Assembly (NCBI GenBank): GCA_022478985.1
Contig: JAKSZP010007887.1
Coordinates: 124,001-188,000, forward strand
Length of the DNA stretch: 64,000 nt
Reading direction: 5' to 3'
From: Massospora cicadina
Lineage: Eukaryota > Entomophthoromycota > Entomophthoromycetes > Entomophthorales > Entomophthoraceae
Shown: in pieces, positions 32,086 through 42,911 of the stretch
Numbering within the stretch: the stretch's first letter is position 1
Layout of the letters: every line of letters begins with the position of its first letter
Made by a program: the position numbers and the translations under genes
The notes under the pieces: model-generated
Databases searched by the model: none
What the model saw: the letters and a program-made list of their open reading frames with translations, nothing else
What the model was told of the DNA's origin: nothing

Positions 32086-35000
32086 CTAAGAGCCTGAGGC
32101 GAGGGAAGGGGAGGGAGGAGGCATCGAGAAATGGAGGGGGTTTTGCGCGCCAGAGCCGTGCTGCAGTGACAACTGACGGGGGAGGGTTGGCGACATAGTG
32201 CAGACCTTCAGGGCCATCTCAAAGTGTACCTGAAAGTGGGTGATCATGTGTGGAAGGGTCCACACCTGCTGGTCAAAGGCAGCACGAAGGAAGGAGTTAT
32301 GGATGGTCCAGATGGCTGTGGCATAGGCGAGGACATGGAGGGGTCGGTGGCAACCAGGCAATGTCTGCTCAAACATGAGTTCTTGCACAGGGTGTCCAGA
32401 CCAGGGCTGAGCATGGAGGAGCGCGCGGGCCTTTTGCCAAAATGCGGCGACACCTGGACAGGTGAAAAAACGATGGAGGTGGGAGTCAATAGGCTCCACA
32501 CAGCGGGGGCAGCTTCGGTGCTGGAAGGTAGGGCCAGTCTGGTCCCCTGTCCTGTATGAACAGTGGAGCACCCTCCATAAGGTGTTGGACACCTTTGCTG
32601 ACAGGATGGGGTGATAGACGTCCTTCCACAATTCCTTAGGGTCAAATCTCACGGAGGGAGGGAGGAGCTCAAGGAGTCTTGGGCGGATGGGAGGACGATC
32701 TTGGGGGTTGAGGCGAGTTGTGACAACTTGTCTATTGTGCACAATTGCATGGCGACGGGGACTGAGGCCAGGGCCTTCCCTTCTGTATGGGAAGGCATGG
32801 TGGATCCGCGCGCCTACTCGTTTCAGGGCAAGGAGAGCCTGGTTCCAGTAGGGGGATGAGGATGATTTAAGCGATGGCCTGGGTGGTTTGTGAGCCACTC
32901 CCCTAATGAGGTCAGAGATGCTCTAGGAAGACCCAGAGCTGCTGACACTGACTGGCGGAGGGCGGGCGCCCATTGGGGCATGGGGGTCGCGTCCCAGCAG
33001 ACAATCGGCCATAGGAACTTCAGGAAGATTGTGGTGGCGTGGGATCGCGTGTCCAGAAGCCCTAGGCCCCCTTCATTGCAGGGTCGGACAATGGTTGAGA
33101 GGGCCATTGGTGGATGGTTTGAGCCCCAGATCCAACAGCGGAGGAGTACATTGAGCCGCGTATAAAAGGCATCTGTGAATGGGCAGACGTGCGCTAGGAA
33201 CCAGACTTTGGAGAGGAGGAACACATTGGCCATCAGAGCTCGACCCTGGGGGGTGATGTGCCACCGGTTCCAGCTGGCAATCCTGGATTTAACTGCTGCG
33301 AGGAGCAAGTCCTCATTGTCTTTTAGCGCAACTCCTTGTTGGTTGGTGAGAACGCCCAATGATGGAAGGTACCGCGCTCAGGTTCAATACCAAATGGTGG
33401 GGGGAAGGTGGGGGAGCCGACCTGTACAACTGTTGTCTTGGAGGTGTTGACCATGGCGTTGGACGCCTTGGTGTACCTCTCAATGGTCACAGCAGTGAGG
33501 GCAACATCCCCAGGGCAGCCAAATGCAATAGCAGTGTCATCTGAAAATGCCATGGTGCGTGTGGGGGCTTTACCTGGGACCAGAATCCCTGTTAGCTTGT
33601 CATGTAAGGAGGCCAAGAGGGGGTCAAGGGTGATGTTAAAAAGGATAGAGCTCAGGGGTCCCCTTGCCGGAGACCTTGTCCAACTGGTACTGCCACTGTA
33701 AAACCCATTGGCGCCAGGACTCTGGTGTGGAGCTGGTCATAGAGCGCTGATATCCAGCGCCTAGCTGCGGGTGGGAGATGGAAGCGGGCCAGGGAAGCAT
33801 CATTATACTTCCAGGCCACCCGATCATATGCTTTCTCCATATCCAGGAGAGCCACAAAGCCATTCACCTTACGAGAGTTAGCAGTCAAAGTCACGTGAAG
33901 GTCATTATAGTTGTCCCATAATGACCTCCCCGGAATAAAACCGTGCTGGGATGGGGAGAGGCGAGGTGACACCCATTTGGTGATGCGGTTGGCCAGAAGC
34001 TTCGTGAAGAGCTTGTGGTCTGTGTTGATCAAGGCTTTGGGGCGCCAGTTCGCCAGGGTCTCACGGTCTGACTTCTTGTGAATGAGGGTTGTGATTGAGC
34101 CTCTGGAGTCGGGGAGGACCTCGCCATTCACCAAGAGTGCAGCGAAGAGGTCGCGGAGGGTTCTGGCTATCACTGCAGGTTCCAGAAGGTACACCTCAAA
34201 GGGTATTCCATCTGGGCCTGGGGCTTTAAGCCGTGGGGATTTCAGAAGGGTTTCCATCACCTCCTGGATGGAAATAGGCGCCAGTAGAGCCTCATCAGCC
34301 CGTGGGTCAATGGGCGGCTCTGAAGCCCGCCACAGGAAGTCTTGGATGTCCGATGGGTCCACCTGGGTGGCATGGAAGAGGCTGGAGTAGAAGCGGTGTA
34401 GTTCCTGCGTGATTTCCTCCTTATCTAAAGTGGTTGTAGTGCCAATCTTCAGTGCAGTAATATCCTGTGCTGTTGACCGGGCTTTCTGTTTCTGAAAGAA
34501 GAAGCGGGTGGGGCGTTCCCATTGAGCATAATAACGAGATGTTGTAAAGTTTGCTTCCCGTTCTTCCTGCAGTGTGAGCTCCAAGCGGAGTGCTTCCTGC
34601 GCCGCTTCCCAGTCTTCCAACCATCTGGGAGAGGGCGAAGGCTGGCAGTTTCGCTCTAGATGTCTGATTCTGGCTTCCGCCCTTTTGACTCTGGCGCGAG
34701 CTGCAGTCATCTGAGCTTTGGCACAGTTGTAAGCAACGCGGGTGATGCCCTCCTTGGTCACCGCCCATCTAGCCTTGTGGTCAAGCAAGTGGGGTGGGGT
34801 GAGGTGAGAGTCTTTTGGATGGTCATAGACAGCTTATCCTTAGTGAAGGGGTTGTTGAGAAGAGCTGGGGCAACCCTAGGCCAGAACCTACGCGACGGTC
34901 TAAGTGTGGTGGTGAGGAAAACGGTGAGTGAACTGTGATCACTCAGATTGTTGTCACGAGAGATGGGAGAGGAGACGCGGCCAGATAGCAGGGGGCCAAT

Positions 35001-35615
35001 CAGTGCCATATCTATGCGTGACGCTGACTGGAAAGCTCCTCCATCATACTGGATCCTAGTCATGCAACCTAGGCCAGACGCGGAGGGTGGAAGCGCATCT
35101 ATAAAGCCACTAAGTCGAAGGAAATCCTGGAGGCGACTTGATCCAGGGCGTTCCTTTGCTGCAGGTGGGTAAGAGTCACGGACGCGTCTTATGGTTGTGT
35201 TGAAATCTCCTAAGAGGACTGTATTCCGTGGGAGATTGAGTTGGAGGAGCTCTTCCAAGAGCCGATTTTGCTCCTGACCTGCATTAGGCATGTAGATGCT
35301 TGCAGCGAAGAAGGAGAAGTCAGGAGTGGTGATTTTGGCCATTATGAGGCAGCCACCTAGATATTGTGAAAAAGAATGGGTTTTAACCCGGGGATTCAAA
35401 ACAATAAGGGCGGCATGGTTTGTCCAGAAGGAGTTTCCTCCAAACTGTTCATTCCATGCAGATTGTTCGTGGGGGAGGATATGGAGCTCCTGGACAGCAG
35501 CGATGTCAATTTGTGCTGACCTGAAGTTTCGGAGGAGGCGGGCTCTCCGCTTAAAGTCCCGCAACTCATTTGCGTTGATGGATTGCAGGGCCAGGGTGCT
35601 GCCATGGGGACTCAT
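32086..35615 (-). pseudogene. LINE-B ORF2 (endonuclease, RT, zinc finger)
   Basis: The endonuclease (35615-34758, 285 codons open) keeps the key residues: N in SINANELRDF, QE in AVQELHIL, VLLGDFNTTI, ASRIDMALIG and NNLSDHSSL. One frameshift at about 34780 leads into the RT (34788-33652, 378 codons), with APGPDGIPFEVY, ANWRPKALINTDHKLFTKLL, FIPGRSLWDN, LLDMEKAYDRVAWKY and GLRQGDP. A second frameshift follows, then the catalytic MAFSDDTAIAF (33323-33616), which has Ser where FADD is usual. The thumb (33359-32823) and zinc finger CPRCVEPIDSHLHRFFTCPG (about 32440-32520) complete the protein. Few mutations separate it from an intact gene. Confidence 0.93.
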
Positions 35616-35652
35616 AGCTGTTCCCCTCCATGACCTGGGGGGTTGCCAGCGC

Positions 35653-38311
35653 TTAAATCTGCTGCTGTGAGGCGGCTAGTTTTGAGTCCTTTAGCTTGAC
35701 TATTAGCTGCAATCCGTGAGGAGCGTCGAGGGTTCTGAGGGGAAGGAGAGGGTGGGGGGCGGAGGACCCAGTAAGCCAGCCTAGGATGCTGCCCCCGCTC
35801 CGTTGCAGGGGAAGGACCTGAGGAGGCTCAATGGTGACCTCCGCGGTGTCCCCATTTGATGCGTCTGAGTCCATATTTACTTCCTCCAACACTGCAAAGG
35901 ATCCGCGTGAAATGGACTGTGGGGTTGGGGTAGGACTCTTTTGAGGTGGCACTTCTACCGCAGGCCGCGGGTTGCCAGTCCATGCTGGTGGGCATAGCTC
36001 CATTGGGAGCTGAGGGTTGATGCGATAAATCGCTGGTGGAGGTTGGTGGGGGTGCCGCGGAGCCCTGAGTGGGGGTGGCTGACGAGGGGCACCCTGTGGG
36101 AGATGCCTTGCGCTTGGTGAGAGAGGGAGTTGACTCTGGGAGATTGGAGGGGGTGCCCACTGGAAGGGGGGCATGAGCGCGAAGGTATCCCATACCAATA
36201 ATGGGGTTAGCTGTTTCAACTGCTAGGCGTAAGGCCTCAGGGGACAGGCCTTGAATGGGAACCCATTGTGTGGGTTGTGGAATTGCTGCTGCAGCCACGT
36301 GGGATCGTTTTTGGCCTGGTTTAGGCCCCTGGGTGGTGGCTAAGAGGGCTTGTTTTCGAGCTGTGCAGCCACTATACAAGTGTCCAAGGGCATTACACTA
36401 TGAACACCGGTGGCGCGCCTGATCAAGGTCGACAAAAAAGATCTCAGGGCATGCCTCAACTACCGCCACACGAGGAATAACCTCAATGTTGCGGGATACA
36501 GTTGGGGAGGGGATGAACGACGCCCTAGCAGTGCGAGCTCTTTGAGTGGGAGCATAGTAAGAGGGGACGCTAAAGTCCACTGAAAGAACAGACCCAAACT
36601 CCATTAAACCACGATGGAGTGCCAGTTTAAGAGACTCAGGATCATCAGTTATTGGTAGGTTGGAAAAAGTAACCCATGAAATTTTCTCCAGGTGAGAGCG
36701 TGTGCAGGAGATGCGAAGAGATCCACATGGAATAATGACCTGGAGGGTGGCAGCATGGTCAGCAAAGGGCAGTTTCAGTGAAGCCCACAACGATGTAGTG
36801 GCCCTCCACTGATTCATGGATGGTGGTGTTAATTGGGAATGTCTCGATATCGCTGCAAAGTAGGAGAAGTAATCTTCTGTATAGAATTCAACAGGGTTAT
36901 GCCCATAATAAAGGCGAATTGCATGGGAGAGAGTTGAGCAGGTAGAGCTTTTTGCGCTCTAGTTTCGGCCCATTTCTTCTTAACATCAGCAATAAACGCC
37001 ACTTCACGGGGATAAGCTTTGTGTAGCGTTGGTGCCAAAGGTTTTCGCCACGCCCCAGTGGCTCCTTTGGTACATTTGTGTTTGCTTTGGGCTGCAATTG
37101 CGGGGTTGAGTGTGATCTGGTGGTTTGGAAAAGTTTGTGGAGTTCCCTTGTTGCTGGAATGTTACAGCAGTTGCTGGCGTCATATTAAATTGAGGGGCGG
37201 TTTGTTGGGCCTCGCTAAATTGGGGAGGCCATCCAGATTGGAATTAACTCCAGCCAATTGGGAGGAGGGAGATAATTCATCACCATCCCAATCTATTTAG
37301 TAATTCAGCCCGAGTATTTGCTGTGAATTCGTGGGCAAAACTCACTGGCTGATTGGTGAATTGGTCGTTTTCATCATATGGAGATAAAGTGCCGACTTGA
37401 GAAGTGCCGATTATGGGGTTTAAATGGGACGGGTGAGATTGGAACTGGTGTGAAGTTCCAAAATCTGAACCATTTAAATCCCCATTGGGAAGAGTAGATT
37501 GTCCCAATTTGGTGCTTAGTGAACCAGAATGTGCGGCTAATCCAACCTTACATCTGAGGGTTTGGGGGCCAAGTGATTGTTGGGCCTCGCTAAATTGGGG
37601 AGGCCCATCCAGATTAAAATTAACTCCAGCCAATTGGGAGGAGGGCGAAGTTTTATCACCATCCCAATCTATTTGGGTAAATTCAGTTTGAGTATTTGCT
37701 GTGATTTCGTGGGCAAAACTCATTGGCTGATTAGTGAATTGGTCGTTTTCAGCATATTGCGATAAAGTGCCGACTTGAGAAGTGCCAATTACGGGGTTTA
37801 AATGGGACGGGTGAGATTGGAACTGGTGTGAAGTTCCAAAATCCGAACCATTTGAATCCTCATTGGGAAGAGTAGATTGTCCCAATTTGGTGCTTAGTGA
37901 ACCAGAATGTGCGGCTAATCCAACCTTACATCTGAGGATTTGGGGGCCAGGTAGCTGGGTATCGCCCCTCATGGAGGGAGCCAAGAACACAGCGTCAGCA
38001 ATAATAGATGGGGCTGAATTAGCTGACATAATGGGGGAGGTAAATGCCTGGATGGGCTGAGTTGCATTCAACTGAGCAGACGCCATTAAAACAGCGTGGG
38101 TGATGGCCTCCTTGGTTGGAGGGGGCCCAGCGGGTTGGTGGGAAGCAGCGCACACAGAGCTGCTAGGCGTGCATGTTGCAGAAGTGTGATCAGGTGAATT
38201 GGCGCTAGTTGAAGTAGCTCCAGGTTGGGGGTGGTGCCTGCTTTCATGGCTGCTGCTTGAGAGCGGGTGATTCTGGTTGACCCTGAGGTAGGTAACCGAG
38301 TGTTGCTTCAT
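35653..38311 (-). pseudogene. LINE-B ORF1 (gag-like, with tandem repeat)
   Basis: ORF1 starts with MKQHSVTYLRVNQNHP (38311). The first 343 codons are low-complexity (Ser, Pro, Thr, Gln) and contain two copies of a 125-residue unit. A frameshift at about 37280 follows. The conserved middle (37038-36398) has FADHAATLQVIIPCGSLRIS and SRNIEVIPRVAVVEA. Then comes a CCHC knuckle, C-S-stop-CNALGHLYSGC (about 36365-36405), intact except for a stop codon at one spacer position. The C-terminal part (36379-35653) is Pro- and Ser-rich in two overlapping open frames. ORF1 ends about 37 bases before the ORF2 ATG. Confidence 0.82.
37204..37953 (-). repeat. Two tandem 375-bp units inside LINE-B ORF1
   Basis: The units 37204-37578 and 37579-37953 each start GTTGGGCCTCGCTAAATT or its diverged equivalent and share blocks such as CAATTTGGTGCTTAGTGAAC and AATGTGCGGCTAATCCAACC. 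The unit length of 375 bp is a multiple of three, so the repeat keeps the frame and encodes 125 residues twice (CKVGLAAHSGSLSTKLGQST in each). The copies differ at scattered positions, so the duplication is older than this insertion or has evolved since. Confidence 0.9.
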
Positions 38312-38597
38312 TTGGGGGTGGTGCTGGATCGTTTGGCATAGCCTGCGGGTTCTTTTGCGGGGTTTCCCGCCATATTTGCTAATAGTTTTCGTAAATCTCT
38401 TTAGTGGAGCTAAATTTCAGGCTGAATTGATTTTCGAAAAGTGATGCTTAGCAGAAAGAGATTAAAATCCTTAAACATTGTTAACCCAAAATTGGGGTCT
38501 ACTGATATCCAATTCACTTTGCTATATCGATTTATCTATAGCAACTCCTGGTAATCTAGATGGCTGGTAATGTAGCAATAATCAACACATCCCCCTC

Positions 38598-40110
38598 TTG
38601 CCTAAATTTACAGCAAGGAAAGGATTGGGACAGGAGAATACTGCTTTGGACACTAGATCAAATACTTCTTTAGTTCAAGCGGAGTATGGTCAATCTGTAC
38701 TGAATGCTGCTCGGGATGACCTTTGGCATGCAGCTCTTTTCACCTTCTTCCCTGCTAAAACCTACTCAGAGCGAGGTTCCCATGGCCTTCTTTCATGCTG
38801 GGCTGATCAATTTACTTGTGACGATAATAATCCTGGGATCCAATTTCCCCCCATCAGGGCAAATGCCCTGCAGTCATATTCGGTATTCTTGGTCCAGCAT
38901 CCTCAATTTCCTGATCTTTCTCTTCATCCTCAACAGAAGATTCTTGGTGTCAATGTTTGTTTCACAGCGCAATTAAGAATGCTCATTTATATTCGCTTTT
39001 GGTTATCTACTCATAATACCTTCATAGATCATATCATTCTTAACTCCACAGGAGAGCTTATCTCATTAATTTTGGGATTAATTTTTCTATAATTAGAGCT
39101 TGATTGATTCCAGAGTGCATAATGTCGACTATTATAAAATTCTGACATCCACCCTCTCATCCAGCTCATATGTCAAATTTGGAGTCTTGGTATCAACAGC
39201 TGCTTGATAGCACGTCTGATAAAGACTTTCAGCTCTTCCAGCTGATGATTAAATCTGCGCACCAGAGCCTTTTGATGGTCCTCCCAGGACTCATACTCCC
39301 AGTAAAGTACCCGTGGTTAGTCCTACAATGGAATTATCAGAAATGGTATTCAACCCCAATGAAACCAGGTTAGTGATTGTCTCAAAAGACTCATAACCAA
39401 TCCTTCCTCTGTCATTGATTCCTGAGTTAACTTTGAAACTATCCTGGATTTGGCTCCTTTTTGCAGATGCGCCAAACATCATCATTGTCTAACCTCCTGA
39501 AGCAATGCCCCCTACTCTTAATTGATTGTTCCTTGCCTGACTAGACTTGCTTCTGGAGTTCCTTTTATGAATCGGCCAGTATTACAAGCCAGCTGTTTTG
39601 TCAACTGAACTAGCCATTGGAAACAGCGAACATTTCAACTCTATTATTCATAAATAAAAGAACCTGATTAACTGAGGATATATCCATATCTCTGAACCCC
39701 TCTGATCTCAAAAATATTCTATATCAAGATGTTGCAGCTAATGCTCTTCGCTTTGCTGGCCAAGTTCTTCAAATTTGGGCCAAAAAGCTTCCTGCCTCTC
39801 CTGGTTTCAATTGATCATTCTGCTTTTGCTTCCAAGAAGCTTGTAGTCGTCATCTTCATGATGCCATTTTCTCCCTGCATGACTATCTTGTTTCTTGCGC
39901 ATCCCATGGTATCTTCCTCAGATGACTTTAATAGGGGTATAATTTGACAACACCCACCTAGTATCCCCTGCTCTAAGCTGGAACATATGTCCAAGTTCTT
40001 GATCAAGCCCGTCAGCAAGCGCTCAAGACCAACCTTCCAGCTCAAGTGCCATATTAGGATTACTCAAGGTTTTTCTCAGACTAACTTTTATTGTTCTGTT
40101 GCTTCCCTCC
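38598..40110 (+). pseudogene. Decayed antisense coding stretch inside G3, unknown function
   Basis: On the plus strand, opposite to the G3 integrase, a 164-codon open frame (38598-39092) starts MPKFTARKGLGQENTALDTR. More coding-like pieces follow in the same sense: MSNLESWYQQLLDSTSDKDF (39170), a Pro-rich APEPFDGPPRTHTPSKVPVV (39265), and NPSDLKNILYQDVAANALRF then AGQVLQIWAKKLP (39690-39800), followed by EACSRHLHDAIFSLHDYLVS. These pieces look like one decayed protein with a disordered middle and a helical end. I recognise no family. Antisense genes between pol and the 3' LTR are known in some plant gypsy elements such as Grande. Alternatives are a capture or a further insertion. Confidence 0.5.
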
Positions 40111-40619
40111 CTAATCTGGGGTATCACGCTTAGCAAGTACCAATATTTCCATTTCTCTTTCCCTAGTCACATTTCACAGGGATTCGCCTCCACTCAGCAA
40201 ACTTGGCTTTAAGTAGGTCTATCCCTTTCTAAATCTGATATTACATATATTTTGATGGTTTGTTTAACCTACTGCAATCCATCCTCCCTCCCCAAGAGGT
40301 GACATAAGAGAATCACTCCCAAGTTAAGGATAACCAATTAAAGCTATATAAAATATATGTTTTTCTGTTCAATGTTAGTAATTTCTCTTGTTACAGCTAT
40401 CGTTTATAAATATTTTATTTTTTTCTTCGTTTTATATGGGTCATGACCTTCACTTAGTTCAGCGGTCCATCTTTTTTTATTTATTCTCCCAGAATTCTTT
40501 CTAGGTATACTAAGACCTACCAGTTTTCTATGGTTCAAAGGTTTATTTCTAAGACTTAACCATCCACTTTGGTTCAGCGGTCCTTTTTTGGACTTAACCA
40601 AATCATCAGGACATAACCA

Positions 40620-41600
40620 TCTTAATGATTCAGCAGTCTCTTGTGAACTCTTTTTTTATTAATTTTTTTGATCCACCACTTTAAGTACTTATCATGGACT
40701 TGATTTACTAACCTTCCATCCAAGAGGTTCTTGATGGAATAGGAATCTGTCACCATCTTGGCAATAATCTCAGATGGCCCAACCACAACGCATCCAGCTT
40801 GCTTCTTCTCCCAAAACCATGCATATTGCAATAGGCTACTCTTTCGCCTATTTGGTATTCTGATAAGGCCAGTCAGCTCTTATCATATGTTGTTTTTGCA
40901 TGGATCCTATTCTTTAGGTTGTATCAAATGCTTGCGATTGCATTTTGATCAGAATATTTGGCAATTGGTTCTAATACTGCTTGGCACACATCCACAATGT
41001 TGGTTCACCACTAAATTTAAAATCATCAGCAACGCGGCCTTCCTTCTATATAGTAATTCAAATGGCGTTTTTCAGTCGCCATATGATTACATATGTTGTA
41101 GGCAAATGTCACCAAATTGATGTATATTACCCACGCAGAAGTTCTTCCTGCGACCAGCTCCCTCAGCATCACAGCCAGAATCCCATTGACCCATTCTACA
41201 AGTCTTTTCATCTCCACCCAGTATGGTACAGACATGCCTTTTCACATCTCCATCATCCCATTCAACCTTGGGATCATGTGGGACATAAAATTCGTTCAAT
41301 TATTTGATCAGAAAGACCTGCAGACATCCATGTCAGTATACTACTTGATCCAGAATGAATTTTGCAGTGCTTGTAGCATCCACTTTCTCCAGTGCCTTCA
41401 TCTTGACCCATCTTATCAGATTATCAATCACAACTATGATGTACTTGACTCCCCCTGTGCTCATCATCAGTGGTCCCATCATGTCAATGGACACCATATG
41501 CCAAGAAAATCCAGTGCAGACCAGTCAGTATCCAGCCATGTTCTTATGCAGCTTGTGCAACTGCACTCCACACAGCAAGTCAGATAGTCCAATACTTTGT
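40620..41600 (-). pseudogene. G3 integrase, decayed
   Basis: On the minus strand, VKYIIVVIDNLIRWVKMKAL and DATSTAKFILDQ (about 41350-41460) form the first part of the integrase core. WVNGILAVMLRELVAGRTSA, WVIYINLVTFAYN and HMATEKR (41026-41210) are the helix after the core and the following loop. GPSEIIAKMVTDSYSIKNLL and VNQVHDKYLKWW (40650-40790) match the GPY/F module and its end. The three parts are in different frames. It is the only pol domain of G3 left. Confidence 0.85.
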
Positions 41601-41800
41601 AGTTGGAGACTTCCTGTAGTATACTGGCAATTATGATCGGTCTTCTTCCTCAGGCATCCATGCACAACAACTTTATGGGTAACTTGAACAATAACTGCTC
41701 ATTCTGAAAGCTTTGGGAATAGTAAATACTTCCCATTAATCGTCTTGAAAACTTATCTTAGTATCCTACTCAACTACAAACCTCTATAGTGAGCAACTTT

Positions 41801-42906
41801 TGTTAGATCCTAGGTTCTTTATCAATTGATAGTTCCCAGGATGGTTAACTGCACAGGTTTGATATGCAATCCTCGTGTTGTCTGATAATATATATTATTG
41901 ATAATATTATGAAGTCTATTATCCATAGTAAATAGACACTAATGTTGGGTCCAAAGCTTGACCAGTATTCCTCCTCCAAATACTTAAGATCTCCTCCAGA
42001 TGGGTTTGTTCCCTTTTTTGCCTAACTTGATCCATGCTCAGATCCTAGTTTACAGCCTCTCTCTGGTGACACACAGTTGGCAGCTATTCCCATCTCAGCT
42101 CAGCTTCTCTTCTCTGGATCCTTGATCCTTACTCTTAATCCCAAAGTGTCTTCAATTAAAGCACACAGCAATAAAATCCTTGAAAATTGATAGAACTAGA
42201 ATTTTAATTCAGCTAAATTATATTATAATAATTACTTTTTTCTGTTTTCTACTGTTTCTTATTAAGTAATTCTTAAGGGAATTTATAGTGGGAATTTGGT
42301 GCCCAACCCTCAATTGGCACATCAGCGATGAAATGGCACAGTTGCCATTGAAATACCCTTTGTCATCTCATCATTGATGGTCTCTATCCTGGCAAGGATT
42401 CTGTCATTGGACATCCTCAAGACCTAAAATGAAAGATCCAGAAAACGTGTCACTAACATTTCCTGCTTGATCACAGCTAACCAAAACCAACTATATTTGG
42501 CTAGCGACCTGCTTAGGTAATGGGACTTTTTACCCATTATGGCAGGTTGTGAACCAACTGATTAATTCTTTAGCTGTGGGCAGCATCACTCTCCTCACAA
42601 CTTGATCATTAAACTTAAAATTGGTCAGAAATATAAACTAACCAATCTCAATTGGTACACCTGATAGTTAATCATTAATCAAATATCAGATGCCTCAATT
42701 TGTCAGCAACTCTGCCCAATAAGTTCTTAAGCTTTTACCCAGATCGATCCCTGATGGATAAAACCAGATGGTTTACCTAAAATTCCCCAAATAATGTTAA
42801 CCCAAAATTAGGGTCAACCAATATCCAATTCACTTTTCTTTAGGAAGTATCCTCTAGCATCCACTGGTAATCTAGACGGCTAGGAATGTGGGCAAAAATA
42901 ATAACA
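41801..42906 (-). repeat. G3 5' LTR (right)
   Basis: This intact 1,106-bp copy pairs with the left LTR. It begins TGTTAGATCCTAGGTTCTTT and ends AAAATAATAACA, giving inverted ends TGTTA/TAACA. Read leftward it is followed by internal sequence AAAGTTGCTCACTATAGAGG, which should contain the primer-binding site; I cannot name the tRNA. Substitutions relative to the left copy are common. Confidence 0.9.
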
Positions 42907-42911
42907 ATTGT

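Larger units (their letters stand above)
32016..38463 (-). mobile_element. LINE-B: Tad1-like LINE, about 6.45 kb, best preserved element
   Basis: This LINE is inserted in the left LTR of G3 with target duplication AAAATCCTCAAACATT (32000-32015) and AAAATCCTTAAACATT (38464-38479). Its 3' end is GGGACCATCTAGTACTAAAA plus poly(A), unlike the TTTAAA tail of LINE-A. ORF1 (38311-35653) and ORF2 (35615-32086) are broken only a few times, with open frames of 343, 378, 285 and 270 codons, the longest of the window. Being the innermost insertion and the best preserved, it is the youngest large element here. Its 3' end is the source of micro-insertions M1-M4. Confidence 0.94.
31021..38587 (-). repeat. 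G3 3' LTR (left), split by LINE-B
   Basis: 31021-32015 plus 38480-38587 together make 1,103 bp and match the 1,106-bp right LTR. Shared blocks include TTGATCC-TACTCTTAATCC, GGGAATTTATAGTGGGAATT, CCCAACCCTCAATTGGCACA and TCAGCGATGAAATGGCACAG. LINE-B with its target duplication accounts for the gap. The AT-rich end contains a (TA) run at about 31112-31123. Confidence 0.9.
31021..42906 (-). mobile_element. Ty3/gypsy retrotransposon G3, deleted, with LINE-B in its LTR
   Basis: Two LTRs of about 1.10 kb (31021-38587, split by LINE-B, and 41801-42906) begin TGTTA and end with an (A)ACA end resembling TAACA. The flanks ACTGT (31016-31020) and ATTGT (42907-42911) are a likely 5-bp target duplication with one change. 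On the minus strand AAGAGGGGGATG just before the left LTR is a good polypurine tract, so the element runs leftward. Internally only integrase (40.6-41.6 kb) is recognisable on the minus strand; gag, protease and RT are missing. A 1.5-kb decayed coding stretch lies in antisense next to the 3' LTR. Confidence 0.88.
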
